A stretch of DNA of 64,000 nucleotides from Blautia sp900556555 (GTDB lineage: Bacteria > Bacillota > Clostridia > Lachnospirales > Lachnospiraceae), in the NCBI GenBank assembly GCA_964250615.1, contig CAXUGM010000014.1; one strand, written 5' to 3'. Of this stretch, positions 43,138-50,613 are shown in pieces (position 1 is the first letter of the stretch; every line of letters starts with the position of its first letter). The notes under the pieces are model-generated. The model did not search any database. It saw nothing but the letters and a program-made list of their open reading frames with translations, and was not told where the DNA came from. The position numbers and the translations under genes were made by a program.

Positions 43138-43726
43138 ACAAAATCTCCTCCTTTTCCAGAACCGCAAGAAAATATCCACATCCATACTTTCCTGCACGCC
43201 TAAAAAAACCGCTGCATTCTTCCTCTGCATTTCCATTCCAGAGGCTTTCTATAAAAAATTCTTTCCACAGCACTGTCTCATCTTCAAATGCCTGGAGTAC
43301 AAACCCGGCCTCCCGGAAACTTTTTTCCCATGTTTCTCTGGTAAGCGGATGCTCAAAAGAAAGTCTTGGAGCATGCTCTCTTTGAAAAAAAACATCCGAA
43401 AGCAGCAATCTTCCTCCCGGTCTCAGCACACGGCATGCCTCCTTCAGTGCTTCCATACCATCGCCACACACGGAAACACTACACTCAGCCAAGCAGTATT
43501 CAAAGCTTTCATCCAGATACTGCAGCCTCCTCATATCCTGCTTCATAACCAAAGGCTCTGCCGGAATCAGATCAATCCCCACGGCCTTATAGCCATGGCT
43601 GCACAGCCATGTCACACTCTCCCCCTTACCTGCTCCAAGGTCTAACACCTTTCCACCAGCCAGACCTGCTCCAAGTGCAAGAAGCCGTCTGGTCAGGGAA
43701 ATTCCTCCGGGATGCCCGCTGATCAT
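43124..43726 (-). CDS. SAM-dependent methyltransferase of the molybdenum-hydroxylase operon (TrsM-like)
   Basis: 200 residues from ATG 43726, which overlaps the preceding stop (ATGA). Class I fold: KVLDLGAGKGESVTWL (SAM loop), GIDLIPAEPLVMKQDM, YCLAECSVSVCGDGMEALKEA, CRVLRPGGRLLLSDVFF. The ECSVSVCGD segment with two cysteines sits where a catalytic Asp-Pro or similar is usual, and I believe related proteins can carry selenocysteine nearby. Substrate unknown; its pairing with the radical SAM gene suggests joint modification of a cofactor or protein residue. Confidence 0.8.
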   Translation of the reverse strand: MISGHPGGISLTRRLLALGAGLAGGKVLDLGAGKGESVTWLCSHGYKAVGIDLIPAEPLVMKQDMRRLQYLDESFEYCLAECSVSVCGDGMEALKEACRVLRPGGRLLLSDVFFQREHAPRLSFEHPLTRETWEKSFREAGFVLQAFEDETVLWKEFFIESLWNGNAEEECSGFFRRAGKYGCGYFLAVLEKEEILYGFV

Positions 43727-43941
43727 TTGTCCTCCAGGCTCCGTTCTACGGTGAGTACTTTTCCAAGAGCCAGCTCTTCCGGCACATAGATAAACCCGCA
43801 CTTTGGACACACCGGAAGCTCCACCGGAAAGGCATTTCCCATATACCCAAACGTAGCCTTTCCCTTTACCAGGGGAACCTTACATTTGCTGCACATCAGT
43901 TTCCCCATGGATTCCATGGTATAGTATGTTTTTTCTGCCAT
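43723..43941 (-). CDS. Small two-CxxC (zinc-ribbon or rubredoxin-like) protein
   Basis: 72 residues with two CxxC knuckles, MCSKCKVPLVKGK and LPVCPKCGFIYVPEELALGK, the layout of a zinc ribbon or a rubredoxin-like metal site. It lies between the iron-sulfur redox protein and the methyltransferase in a tightly packed operon, where I recall a DVU_1557-type small redox protein in Desulfovibrio. It may carry electrons, or hold metal or sulfur for cofactor assembly. Confidence 0.8.
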   Translation of the reverse strand: MAEKTYYTMESMGKLMCSKCKVPLVKGKATFGYMGNAFPVELPVCPKCGFIYVPEELALGKVLTVERSLEDK

Positions 43942-43950
43942 AGTTCCCTC

Positions 43951-46173
43951 CTATTCTACCGTCATTCTGTGACTGTAGGCTCCGTGAACCAGATACCCGT
44001 AGTCCTCTCTTGTAAATTTTACCCAGAAGGTCACATTTCCGATCCTGCTGTTTGTCACCAGATAGCCCTGCTCCTGGTCTTCTACTGCTGCCTGATTCTT
44101 TTCATATGCTTTCAGCACTTCTTCCACATCACTTTTCAAAATCATTCTCTCATCCATAAGCCCCTCCACACCTGGGGCATAAGTGATTTTTAACTGTTCT
44201 CCCACGCTTGTCTCTTCCTTCCAGATTTTTTTCTGCAATGTTTCTTTTAATTTCAGACGGTTTGCCCTCCGCTCTGACAGATCCGGCACTGCACCAGGTT
44301 CAATCCCATATGCCAGCTCCAGAATATGGCAGCTATCTGCCCCAACCCTGGAAAACTGGTCTCTGCATGCCATACAATAGGTCAAGATTCTGCCCTCTGC
44401 CCTGCTTGCTGCAAATCTGGCTTTTTTCTCTGACATTTCCCGGTTGGCATAAGATACCAGACCGCCATATCCACAGCAAGGTGCTATTTCCTGTTCCATA
44501 GGAATTTCCCGGATTTCACATCCCAGTGCTTTTACAAATTCTCTGACAGCTTCTCTTGTCCTTGCATCATCCCTTGAGCCACAGGCATCGTGAATTGCTA
44601 CAGTCTGCTCTGTAATCTTCTCAATCCCGGTTTCCATTAAGACTTCCCAGATTCCCTGTGGCTTTAAATCCGTATGGTTCTCAAAGATTTTCTTGCAGGT
44701 CGGACAGGCACAGATTACCTGTGGTTTCCCCTGTTCCTCCCATGCCTTGCAAAATCTCTCCATGGCTCTGGCAAACAAATCTTCTCTTCCTGCCCAGTCG
44801 GAAATAGCCCCGCAGCATCCCAGAACCAGCCCAACACCGCCTTCCAGACGCTCCATGAGATTCAGGTAGGCAATTTCTACGGTTTTCGGTGAAACCGCTG
44901 CTGCCTGGCATCCCGGGAAAAAGAGATACGCACACCTGTCATATCCCGGCTGTTTCCTGGACAAAAATCCCTCTCCATTGGAAAATTCCTGATCCAGCAG
45001 GGCAAATTCATGTGCAGACGGCGGCATTTTTTCAGTCTCCACCATGGTCTGCCTGGCAATCCGGCAGACAGAAGGATAATCAAATCCATTGGGACAGGCT
45101 GCCTTACACTGTCCACATTCATCGCAGGAATTGATCATCTTATTCGCCATATGATTCCCCATGACAATGGACATATTATTATAAATCTCCCGGATAGCAC
45201 CTCTTGGATTTCTCTTGTAATCCTGCAAATAAACACATCCTTTGATGCATTCCAGACACTGGCACTGCATGCACCTGGCTCCTTCTGCCTGTGCCTCTTC
45301 CCTTGTAAATGACTCTATTTCAGCGGCTCTTTTTGAGCCTTTCACTCCATCCATGGTCACAAACAAACGGCTTTCATATACCTCCGGATCTGGCACTTCA
45401 TGAGGATCTGCCCCTTGAAGATACCGCTCTGCCATAAGGGATCGGTATTTTGCCTCAGCTAAAATCCAGGGTACCTCCTCATAGCCCCTGCCACAAAAAT
45501 AGTTTTCGCCCTTTTTCCATTCTGCCAATTCCGGTGAAATGCAAAAAACCGCTGTCTCCTGTCCCCATTGTTGTACCTGTTTAGCTGCAGTTCTCTCCTC
45601 TGTTATCATTTGAATCCGAAACCCTTCCATTGCCCGGAGATCCTGTTTACTCTCATCTTCTGAAAGCCCCCAGTCTTCCAGGATTTCTTCCATGGATGAT
45701 CTTTGGGTGTACCAGATGACCTCATATCCTTTTTTCCCCAGTTCCCAGCAGCAGGCCAGTGCAAACAAATCATTTCCTGCTACCCCGGCAGATATTTTCT
45801 TTTTAGGAATCATAAATCGGTTCATTACTCCGCTGCCCCCATACCGTGCACAGGCTTCCTCAATCACCTGCATGGATATTCCATCACCCAGTTTTGCCAT
45901 GGTACACTTCTTCCGGCAAGGTGCTGTGCAGCATTTAGCCAGAAGATGGAGAAATGGTGTTGCTTTTCGCAATACTCCCGCTGCTTTGGAAAAATCCCCC
46001 TCCCCTGCCAGGCTGCATGCCAGCCGCATATCCAGGTGCAGCGGGCAGGAAGCTGTACACTGCGGCGGTTCTTCCCTTGTACACACAGCTTCCCTCTCAT
46101 GAAGTTCCTCCTGTCCAAAGGCCTGTTTCATCAGATAATGTTTTCCGGCAAAATTATGTTCTTTTTTCTCCAT
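43951..46173 (-). CDS. Multi-cluster iron-sulfur oxidoreductase (HdrB-like; degenerate flavin domain)
   Basis: About 740 residues from ATG 46173 (GGAGG five bases upstream). N-terminal GltB/PreT-like cysteine domain (QCTASCPLHLDMR, CCTAPCRKKC). Then a Rossmann-like stretch with SAGVAGNDLFALACCWELGKKG in place of a clear GxGxxG, and much shorter than in GltD-type proteins. Two 4Fe-4S sites follow (CMQCQCLECIKGC and CDECGQCKAACP), then two HdrB-like cysteine domains (FFPGCQAA, LGCCGAISDW; HDACGSRDD, APCCGYGG, YCMACRDQF). Probably takes electrons from the Mop-type enzyme toward a further acceptor. Matches in outline a pyridine-nucleotide oxidoreductase/dicluster protein next to Mop in Desulfovibrio. 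Confidence 0.8.
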   Translation of the reverse strand: MEKKEHNFAGKHYLMKQAFGQEELHEREAVCTREEPPQCTASCPLHLDMRLACSLAGEGDFSKAAGVLRKATPFLHLLAKCCTAPCRKKCTMAKLGDGISMQVIEEACARYGGSGVMNRFMIPKKKISAGVAGNDLFALACCWELGKKGYEVIWYTQRSSMEEILEDWGLSEDESKQDLRAMEGFRIQMITEERTAAKQVQQWGQETAVFCISPELAEWKKGENYFCGRGYEEVPWILAEAKYRSLMAERYLQGADPHEVPDPEVYESRLFVTMDGVKGSKRAAEIESFTREEAQAEGARCMQCQCLECIKGCVYLQDYKRNPRGAIREIYNNMSIVMGNHMANKMINSCDECGQCKAACPNGFDYPSVCRIARQTMVETEKMPPSAHEFALLDQEFSNGEGFLSRKQPGYDRCAYLFFPGCQAAAVSPKTVEIAYLNLMERLEGGVGLVLGCCGAISDWAGREDLFARAMERFCKAWEEQGKPQVICACPTCKKIFENHTDLKPQGIWEVLMETGIEKITEQTVAIHDACGSRDDARTREAVREFVKALGCEIREIPMEQEIAPCCGYGGLVSYANREMSEKKARFAASRAEGRILTYCMACRDQFSRVGADSCHILELAYGIEPGAVPDLSERRANRLKLKETLQKKIWKEETSVGEQLKITYAPGVEGLMDERMILKSDVEEVLKAYEKNQAAVEDQEQGYLVTNSRIGNVTFWVKFTREDYGYLVHGAYSHRMTVE

Positions 46174-46197
46174 ATATTCCTCCATTTATCTCTTATG

Positions 46198-46211
46198 AGG
46201 ATAAATATCCT
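46198..46211. promoter_or_regulatory. 14-bp palindrome ahead of the iron-sulfur oxidoreductase gene
   Basis: AGGATAAATATCCT, six-base arms around AA, lies 25 bp upstream of the start codon and next to the terminator after the Mop-type gene. It could be a small operator; it could equally be chance in AT-rich DNA. Confidence 0.3.
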
Positions 46212-46214
46212 GAT

Positions 46215-46262
46215 AAAAAGGGGATGCCGTCCCGTTTTTACGGTTCACGGCATCCCCTTTTT
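46215..46262 (-). terminator. Strong terminator between the Mop-type gene and the accessory genes
   Basis: GGGGATGCCGT pairs with ACGGCATCCCC across a 16-base loop, with five T residues after it on either strand. It lies 17 bp past the stop of the oxidoreductase gene, so the enzyme can be made at a higher level than the downstream maturation genes. Confidence 0.88.
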
Positions 46263-46278
46263 ATCATAATTTCATTTT

Positions 46279-49026
46279 TTATAAAGCATCAATGGCTGCT
46301 TTTACTACCTCTGGAAGTGCAGGAATCTTAGTGATACGTGCTCCGGTAGCCTGGAAAATGGCATTTAAGATAGCCGGATGAGGAGCTGCCAGTGGTCCCT
46401 CGCCACAGCCTGCGGCACCATATGGTCCTAACGGACGTGGATGATTTTCCTGATAAATCAGTTCGATATCATCCGGAACATCGTTTGGATAAGAAATACC
46501 ACACTTCTGCAAGGTTGTATGTTTCTTTAAATCTTCAAAATCTTCTGTAAGAGCAAGACCGATACCCTGAGCAATAGCTCCAAGAACCTGTCCGTCTACT
46601 ACAGACTTATTGATAATGGTTCCAAAATCAGAAACCATGGTAAACTTCACTACTTTTACCTTACCGGTAGCCATCTCTACTCTTACGACCGGAAGATTGA
46701 TGCAGTACATATATACGGAGAATGGATTTCCCTGTGCTGTTTCCATATCACAGTCTGTACATGCAGTTGCCACCCATTTTCCTTCATATTTCAATGGAAG
46801 TTTCTCTTCCACCATCTCTTCGTAGGTGCGGAAGGTTCCGTCTGGCTTCTTCATTGCATTGATCAGCATCTCACAGGCTACACGGACAGCGTTTCCTGTC
46901 ATGACATTAGAGCGGGAACCACCTGCTGGTCCGGAGTTTGGTGTTAATCCGGTATCATTCATGACCAGTTTAATTTCTTCCGGTGTAAACCCTGCCTGCC
47001 GGAGCGTTTCATGTGCATGGGTCAAGGTTCCGATATCTGCACCCTGCCCGTGGTCTTCCCATGAATCATAGATGGTAACCGTATGATCCGGGTTCAGCTC
47101 TGCCCAGGCTTCAGATGAATCCACACCATCCAGTCCACATCCATAAACACCCAGTGAAACACCTGCACCGTATTTGTATTTTCCGCCTTCACCCTTTTCT
47201 GCATTTAGTTTTTCTGCATACTCTTTGTTCTTATGGTAATACGGTCTTGCAAGCTTAAACAGATCCTCCAGGCAATATACATCCGGTTTGCATCCGGTCG
47301 GTGTTGTCGATTCTGCAGATTCTTTATAACAGTTCATGGCCCGGAATTCAAAGGGGTCAATTCCCATCTTTTCTGCCATCACATCCATGGCGATATCACC
47401 GCCCATAAAGGACTGGGGTGCTCCGTATCCTCGGAATGCTGCTCCATATGCATGGTTGGTACAAACGGTTCTTGACTTATTCCTGATATTCGGGATATCC
47501 ATACCAGCACCTACAAACTGGCTGAGACGCAGGGTCAGAAGGTCACCGAACTCAGAATATGGGCCGTGGTCAATCAGGTTATCACCTTCCAGTGCCAGAA
47601 TCTTACCTTTTTCATCAGCCGCCAGCTTGATATGCATAAATCCAGGGCTTCTCTTTCCTGTATAGGTAATCATCTGATACATGTCGAAATTCAATGCTAC
47701 CGGATGTCCGGTAACCAGTGTGGCCACTCCCACCAGAGCCTCAATGGTTGGGGAGAACTTGTAGCCAAAGGTACCTCCTGCATGAAGCTGAATCAGCCTT
47801 AATTTTTCAGGTTCCACACCAATACCTGCACAAATCATGGCATGATGCAGGTGAATTCCAATGGATTTTGAATGGATTGTCACTCTGCCCTCATCATCGG
47901 TATAGGCATAGGCAACATCCGGTTCAATCGGAAGATGCGGCTGTCTGGAACAGTAAGAATCAATTTCCACAACATTCGGCGCACTCTCCATAATCGGTGC
48001 CGTGTCCTCTCCCTTGATACAATTCGTCTCATAATATACATTCGGAGTTCCCGGATGAATTTCGATGGCATCCGGATCCATTGCTTCCGGAGCTGACATA
48101 TAGGCAGGTAAGAGTTCCAAGTCTACTTTTACCTTCTTTGCAGCTTCTTTCGCATGTGCAACAGTATCTGCACAGACCATGGCAATGGCATCTCCATACT
48201 GGAATACCTTTTCATCACAGAGAATCGGCCTGTCCCATCCATCTCCCTTATTGGTCGGGAAGGTGATAAGACCTGTAATCCTGTTCTTTCCAGGCACATC
48301 TTTGTAGGTAATTACCTTGAATACTCCAGGCATATCCTCTGCTTCGGAAGTATCGATTCCTTTGATCAGTGCATGTGATACTTCTGCCTGAACTAATGCA
48401 ATCTGAAGGGTATCATCCGGCATCTTCTGAATCTCATCTGCGCCGAAATCCCATGCTCCGGTAACTTTTGCCAGTCCAGATGGCCTTGCGTACGTTGTTC
48501 CCATGATTTTATTATCTGTAGGCCTAAACATCAGGTCTTCTTTGCTCATCTCGCCCCGCATCACCTTGGCAGCATCCATAACCGCATCAATCAGTGGTTT
48601 GTATCCTGTACAGCGGCATAGATTCCGGTTCTTGTTAAACCAGTCACGTACTTCCTCTCTGGTCGGAGACACATTATTCTCCAGAAGAACCTTTGCACTC
48701 ATGATAAATCCAGGAGAACAGAATCCACACTGTGCACATCCGTGTGCAACCCAGGCAGCCTGCAACGGATGCAGGTTTTCCAGTGTTCCGATTCCTTCGA
48801 TAGTCTCAATCTTCGCATAATCATGTACCTTTGCTATCTTGGTGATACAGGAACGTGTCACCTTTCCGTCCATAATAACATTACATGCCCCACAGTGTCC
48901 TTGTCCACATCCAATCTTACATCCCGTAAGAAGCAGACGTTCCCGGAGCACCTCGGCCAGCGTCTCTGTTCCTTCCAGAACCAGTGTCCGCTCTACTCCA
49001 TTGATAATCAGAACTTTTTTAATCAT
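46279..49026 (-). CDS. mop: Mop-type molybdenum hydroxylase (aldehyde oxidoreductase family)
   Basis: 915 residues. Two N-terminal [2Fe-2S] domains: cysteines 40, 45, 48, 60 and then 100, 103, 137, 139. These are the numbers I recall for the Desulfovibrio gigas enzyme. The molybdenum domain follows with no FAD domain between: GGTFGYKFSPT, AYGAAFRGYGAPQ, WEDHGQGADI, GPAGGSRSNV, and the catalytic glutamate at about 876 in GCGEGPLAAPHPAI. Hydroxylates aldehydes (or related substrates) using water, sending electrons to its iron-sulfur centres. Xanthine dehydrogenase naming is possible, but size, order and neighbours favour Mop. Ribosome binding site GAGGAGGT. Confidence 0.9.
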   Translation of the reverse strand: MIKKVLIINGVERTLVLEGTETLAEVLRERLLLTGCKIGCGQGHCGACNVIMDGKVTRSCITKIAKVHDYAKIETIEGIGTLENLHPLQAAWVAHGCAQCGFCSPGFIMSAKVLLENNVSPTREEVRDWFNKNRNLCRCTGYKPLIDAVMDAAKVMRGEMSKEDLMFRPTDNKIMGTTYARPSGLAKVTGAWDFGADEIQKMPDDTLQIALVQAEVSHALIKGIDTSEAEDMPGVFKVITYKDVPGKNRITGLITFPTNKGDGWDRPILCDEKVFQYGDAIAMVCADTVAHAKEAAKKVKVDLELLPAYMSAPEAMDPDAIEIHPGTPNVYYETNCIKGEDTAPIMESAPNVVEIDSYCSRQPHLPIEPDVAYAYTDDEGRVTIHSKSIGIHLHHAMICAGIGVEPEKLRLIQLHAGGTFGYKFSPTIEALVGVATLVTGHPVALNFDMYQMITYTGKRSPGFMHIKLAADEKGKILALEGDNLIDHGPYSEFGDLLTLRLSQFVGAGMDIPNIRNKSRTVCTNHAYGAAFRGYGAPQSFMGGDIAMDVMAEKMGIDPFEFRAMNCYKESAESTTPTGCKPDVYCLEDLFKLARPYYHKNKEYAEKLNAEKGEGGKYKYGAGVSLGVYGCGLDGVDSSEAWAELNPDHTVTIYDSWEDHGQGADIGTLTHAHETLRQAGFTPEEIKLVMNDTGLTPNSGPAGGSRSNVMTGNAVRVACEMLINAMKKPDGTFRTYEEMVEEKLPLKYEGKWVATACTDCDMETAQGNPFSVYMYCINLPVVRVEMATGKVKVVKFTMVSDFGTIINKSVVDGQVLGAIAQGIGLALTEDFEDLKKHTTLQKCGISYPNDVPDDIELIYQENHPRPLGPYGAAGCGEGPLAAPHPAILNAIFQATGARITKIPALPEVVKAAIDAL

Positions 49027-49130
49027 ATGGCACCTCCTCTTGCGTGCTCTCTTCCGACAAAACGAATCCCCTGAATTCTTTTCTCACGGGTCTGGCAAAT
49101 TTCTCTTTCCTTTGATAAAATATCAGTATC

Positions 49131-49150
49131 TTCAGAGATGTTTCTCTGAA
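49131..49150. promoter_or_regulatory. 20-bp perfect palindrome between divergent genes (operator candidate)
   Basis: TTCAGAGA-TGTT-TCTCTGAA, eight-base arms around four bases. It lies about 105 bp before the Mop-type gene and 27 bp before the plus-strand 81-aa gene. No clear sigma-A boxes were found beside it. A dimeric regulator site is plausible, or a hairpin in the leader of the small gene. Confidence 0.45.
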
Positions 49151-49176
49151 AAATACGATTCAAAAGGAGAACGCAT

Positions 49177-49422
49177 ATGGAACAAAAAGAACTCTGTGCA
49201 CATACTGTCACAATAGAAGTAACAGATGAAGCTACCGGAGAAACATTCCGCAGGGAGCTTCCCATAGACTTCTATGAAAATGCCAATTTTCTCCGCCTTA
49301 GCGGAGAAGATAGGAATGGACATCCCAGTGAGCTGGTATTCCTCTCCAATACAGGAACTCGCCGTCTGAAAGACCTGATGGGCCAGGGGCCTGACAAAGA
49401 CCCTTGTGGCTCTCATCGTTAA
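49177..49422 (+). CDS. Small hypothetical protein divergent to the Mop-type gene
   Basis: 81 residues, good ribosome binding site (AAAGGAG seven bases before ATG). No family recognised. Soluble, acidic in the middle (IEVTDEATGE, RLSGEDRNGHP), predicted mainly beta. It has a CxH near the start (LCAHTV) and a CGSH at the end (KDPCGSHR), which together could bind a metal. Only about 150 bp separate it from the oxidoreductase gene, so the two may share control. Codon use looks like the neighbours. It could be a small partner or chaperone; there is no direct evidence. Confidence 0.6.
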   Translation: MEQKELCAHTVTIEVTDEATGETFRRELPIDFYENANFLRLSGEDRNGHPSELVFLSNTGTRRLKDLMGQGPDKDPCGSHR

Positions 49423-49475
49423 AATCACTATAACGATTCTGTTTTTGTATAATTTGCAATTACAGAATCGTTATA
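49415..49475. promoter_or_regulatory. Three ATCGTTA half-sites and a 13-bp inverted repeat
   Basis: ATCGTTA occurs on the plus strand at 415-421 and 467-473 of this kilobase (49415, 49467) and on the minus strand at 49431. The first pair forms ATCGTTA-N9-TAACGAT, and the second and third copies lie in a longer inverted repeat, TATAACGATTCTG with CAGAATCGTTATA. The half-site resembles the CGTTATAT/ATATAACG arms described for ModE operators in Proteobacteria. It lies at the stop codon of the 81-aa gene. Confidence 0.4.
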
Positions 49476-49750
49476 ATCGCACAATTTTTCAAAACTTTGT
49501 ATCTTAATTATATCTTTTTTGCACAAATCAGTCAACGAATTCTTCTTTTCTATTTATTCTATTTTAAGGATAATAGAACGTAGCATAAGAACACTATGAC
49601 TGTTTTCCCATAGTTCCTGTACCTTTCTTCTTTTTTGTCATTTTAATAAAGTATCAATTTTTGAATATTCCGCTGACCTGCGGATAATGATGCTATTTTA
49701 GAATAGCTGAATGCATTTATGAAATTGCTGACCTTAGATTCTTGACTGTA
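49476..49750. other. AT-rich intergenic region without a recognisable gene
   Basis: No supported coding frame on either strand and no tRNA-like fold seen. Small inverted repeats (for example CCGC-N6-GCGG near 49672) occur but none is convincing. It separates the molybdenum island from the next gene's terminator. Confidence 0.5.
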
Positions 49751-49799
49751 AAAAAGCCACGGCTGCCGCTCAAAACAAACATCAGCCGTGACTCATTTT
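49751..49799. terminator. Bidirectional terminator downstream of the 205-aa membrane protein
   Basis: CACGGCTG pairs with CAGCCGTG across 17 bases, with a T run on each strand. On the minus strand it ends the downstream-reading gene at 49833. Confidence 0.8.
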
Positions 49800-49832
49800 T
49801 ACCGTGACACAAAAAGAAAGTGTTCTTTATTT

Positions 49833-50450
49833 TTAATTTCCCACAAACTGTTTCATAAGAGATTCACTGGAATCAAAATAATCCCGGATTTCTTCATCCT
49901 TTCCCAGTTTAGAATCATCATACATAAGACGCATGGTCATGATCATATCCTCCAGATATGCCGGACTCCCGATTTCCTGGAAACCACTGCAGTCCTTCAC
50001 TTCTACCGTCTCCTCCTGTTTTGAAAAAGCTTCCATTTCCTGTAGTTTTTCATAGTTTGCTTTATCCAGGAAATAAATCATACTGGTTCCTTCCTGAAGG
50101 TCTACCATTAATTTAGTCTGGCTTGCCGCATAAATCTGTGGGTCATATCCGGCATCCCCTTCTGGCGGCAAGTAATAATCTGCAACCTGTACATGAATCT
50201 CCCCATCCTCATTAATATCCTCTGCATGTTCCTCGAACCAGTTTTGCAAAGCCTGTGCATCCTCTTCCGGCATGGAATAGTTTCCTATCACACTGACACA
50301 GTAATCATAATCAACCTTGGACAACATATCTTTTGCAAAAATAATAATACACACCAAGACAAATACACCTGCCAGCACATGATATTTATAATAGTACCAG
50401 AAGTTGTCCCATTTTTTCTTTTTATCATCGTTAATTTGTGGTTTTTTCAT
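49833..50450 (-). CDS. Membrane-anchored hypothetical protein
   Basis: 205 residues. A charged cytoplasmic start (NDDKKKKWDNFWYYYKYH), one membrane helix (VLAGVFVLVCIIIFAKDML), then an acidic outer domain of about 160 residues with a mix of helix and strand. Similar proteins, beginning with a Lys-rich segment and WYYYKYH-like sequence, are common in Lachnospiraceae and have no assigned role. It is a single gene with its own terminator, between the molybdenum island and the amidase. Confidence 0.72.
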   Translation of the reverse strand: MKKPQINDDKKKKWDNFWYYYKYHVLAGVFVLVCIIIFAKDMLSKVDYDYCVSVIGNYSMPEEDAQALQNWFEEHAEDINEDGEIHVQVADYYLPPEGDAGYDPQIYAASQTKLMVDLQEGTSMIYFLDKANYEKLQEMEAFSKQEETVEVKDCSGFQEIGSPAYLEDMIMTMRLMYDDSKLGKDEEIRDYFDSSESLMKQFVGN

Positions 50451-50613
50451 GTTTCTTTTGTCCTTTTCTTCAAAATTTCCATTAAAAGAAATTTTACCAC
50501 GTTTCTCTTGCAGTGAAAAGGAGAAAAAGAAAATTTATTGTATTTTTAGATTTTCTGCACACTTTCTCTTCCCCCGCATATACTGAACAGAAAGTATTAC
50601 CAGGAGTACTGAT

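Noticed and set aside
38864..43726. Selenocysteine in the radical SAM, methyltransferase or C-GCAxxG-C-C protein
   Set aside because: I believe related proteins in other organisms contain it, but here each frame is complete with cysteine at the candidate positions and no in-frame TGA is needed.
46279..49026. Selenium-dependent xanthine dehydrogenase
   Set aside because: No FAD subunit, XdhC, YqeB or YqeC type gene was seen, and the cysteine numbering and fused layout match Mop. Substrate cannot be proved from sequence, so xanthine-type activity is not fully excluded.
49441..49480. Promoter formed by TATAAT at 49448 or 49472
   Set aside because: Neither has a -35 box at acceptable spacing on the matching strand, and no gene starts close by.
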